From positions 1-7,321 of the forward strand of contig JAADYY010000646.1 in the NCBI GenBank assembly GCA_010092805.1: a stretch of 7,321 nucleotides of DNA, written 5' to 3'. The notes beneath the pieces are model-generated. The model ran no database searches and was not told the origin of the DNA. It saw nothing but the letters and a program-made list of their open reading frames with translations. This DNA comes from Chloroflexota bacterium. GTDB lineage: Bacteria > Chloroflexota > Anaerolineae > Aggregatilineales > Phototrophicaceae. Below are positions 7,199 to 7,321 of this stretch, piece after piece. How positions within the stretch are numbered: the first letter of the stretch is position 1; each line of letters starts with the position of its first letter. The position numbers and the translations under genes are program-made.

Positions 7199-7321
7199 AG
7201 GATGCGCGAACCTCTGCAAGTCCGCGAACGAGTGTAGCGCACTGTGGGCATTGGCGCTGAATACCAGCGGCGACTGGACTCGTCTGGGGCTTATGTGATT
7301 TAGGATTTAGCTAGGGGGAAG

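Noticed and set aside
7231..7236. TACACT on the - strand as a -10 box for the debranching-enzyme gene
   Set aside because: No acceptable -35 element is found 16-19 bases upstream; the best candidate (TTCAGC) matches the consensus in only three positions.
7186..7251. 22-residue N-terminal extension of the debranching enzyme from the ATG at 7251
   Set aside because: The extension is Arg-rich, unlike family N-termini, and would translate through the strong GGAGGA ribosome binding site.

Overview
The window holds three protein genes in GC-rich DNA and looks like an ordinary bacterial chromosome segment. The mix suggests an environmental bacterium, and my best guess is Chloroflexota. That guess rests on the multidomain ExeM-type secreted nuclease with Trp-rich C-terminal repeats, a CPA1-type antiporter, and a GH133-type glycogen debranching enzyme. 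No rRNA marker is present, so the taxonomy is only a guess.

Layout. From the left edge to 3686 (+ strand) runs the 3' part of a very large gene for a secreted modular nuclease. It enters the window already in frame, so its start and signal peptide lie upstream. Its visible order is: lamin-tail-like region with a DxDxDG calcium-loop-like motif, Big_5-type Ig-like domain, OB-fold-like region, endonuclease/exonuclease/phosphatase (EEP) catalytic domain with all hallmark motifs, three homologous repeats of about 100 residues, and a Thr/Pro-containing tail. A GC-rich hairpin at 3740-3773 separates it from the convergent second gene. That gene, on the - strand (3790-5067), encodes a Na+(K+)/H+ antiporter of the CPA1/NhaP type. 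A 153-base gap containing a TGACCA/TGGTCA dyad lies between it and the third gene, also on the - strand (5221-7185). The third gene is a bacterial glycogen debranching enzyme (amylo-alpha-1,6-glucosidase family) preceded by a strong GGAGGA ribosome binding site. The remaining 136 bases to the right edge are its 5' region, with no gene that I can see.

How they relate. The three genes serve different jobs: extracellular nucleic-acid or phosphoester breakdown, ion and pH homeostasis, and storage-polysaccharide turnover. The antiporter and debranching genes are co-directional but widely enough spaced that a shared operon is uncertain. The start codons of both - strand genes were moved inward from the longest reading frame, using Shine-Dalgarno position and family N-termini.

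I do not see a convincing undescribed system here. The most distinctive element is the set of three Trp-rich, Cys-paired C-terminal repeats on the nuclease. There are no RNA genes, CRISPR arrays, insertion sequences or integration signatures that I can support.
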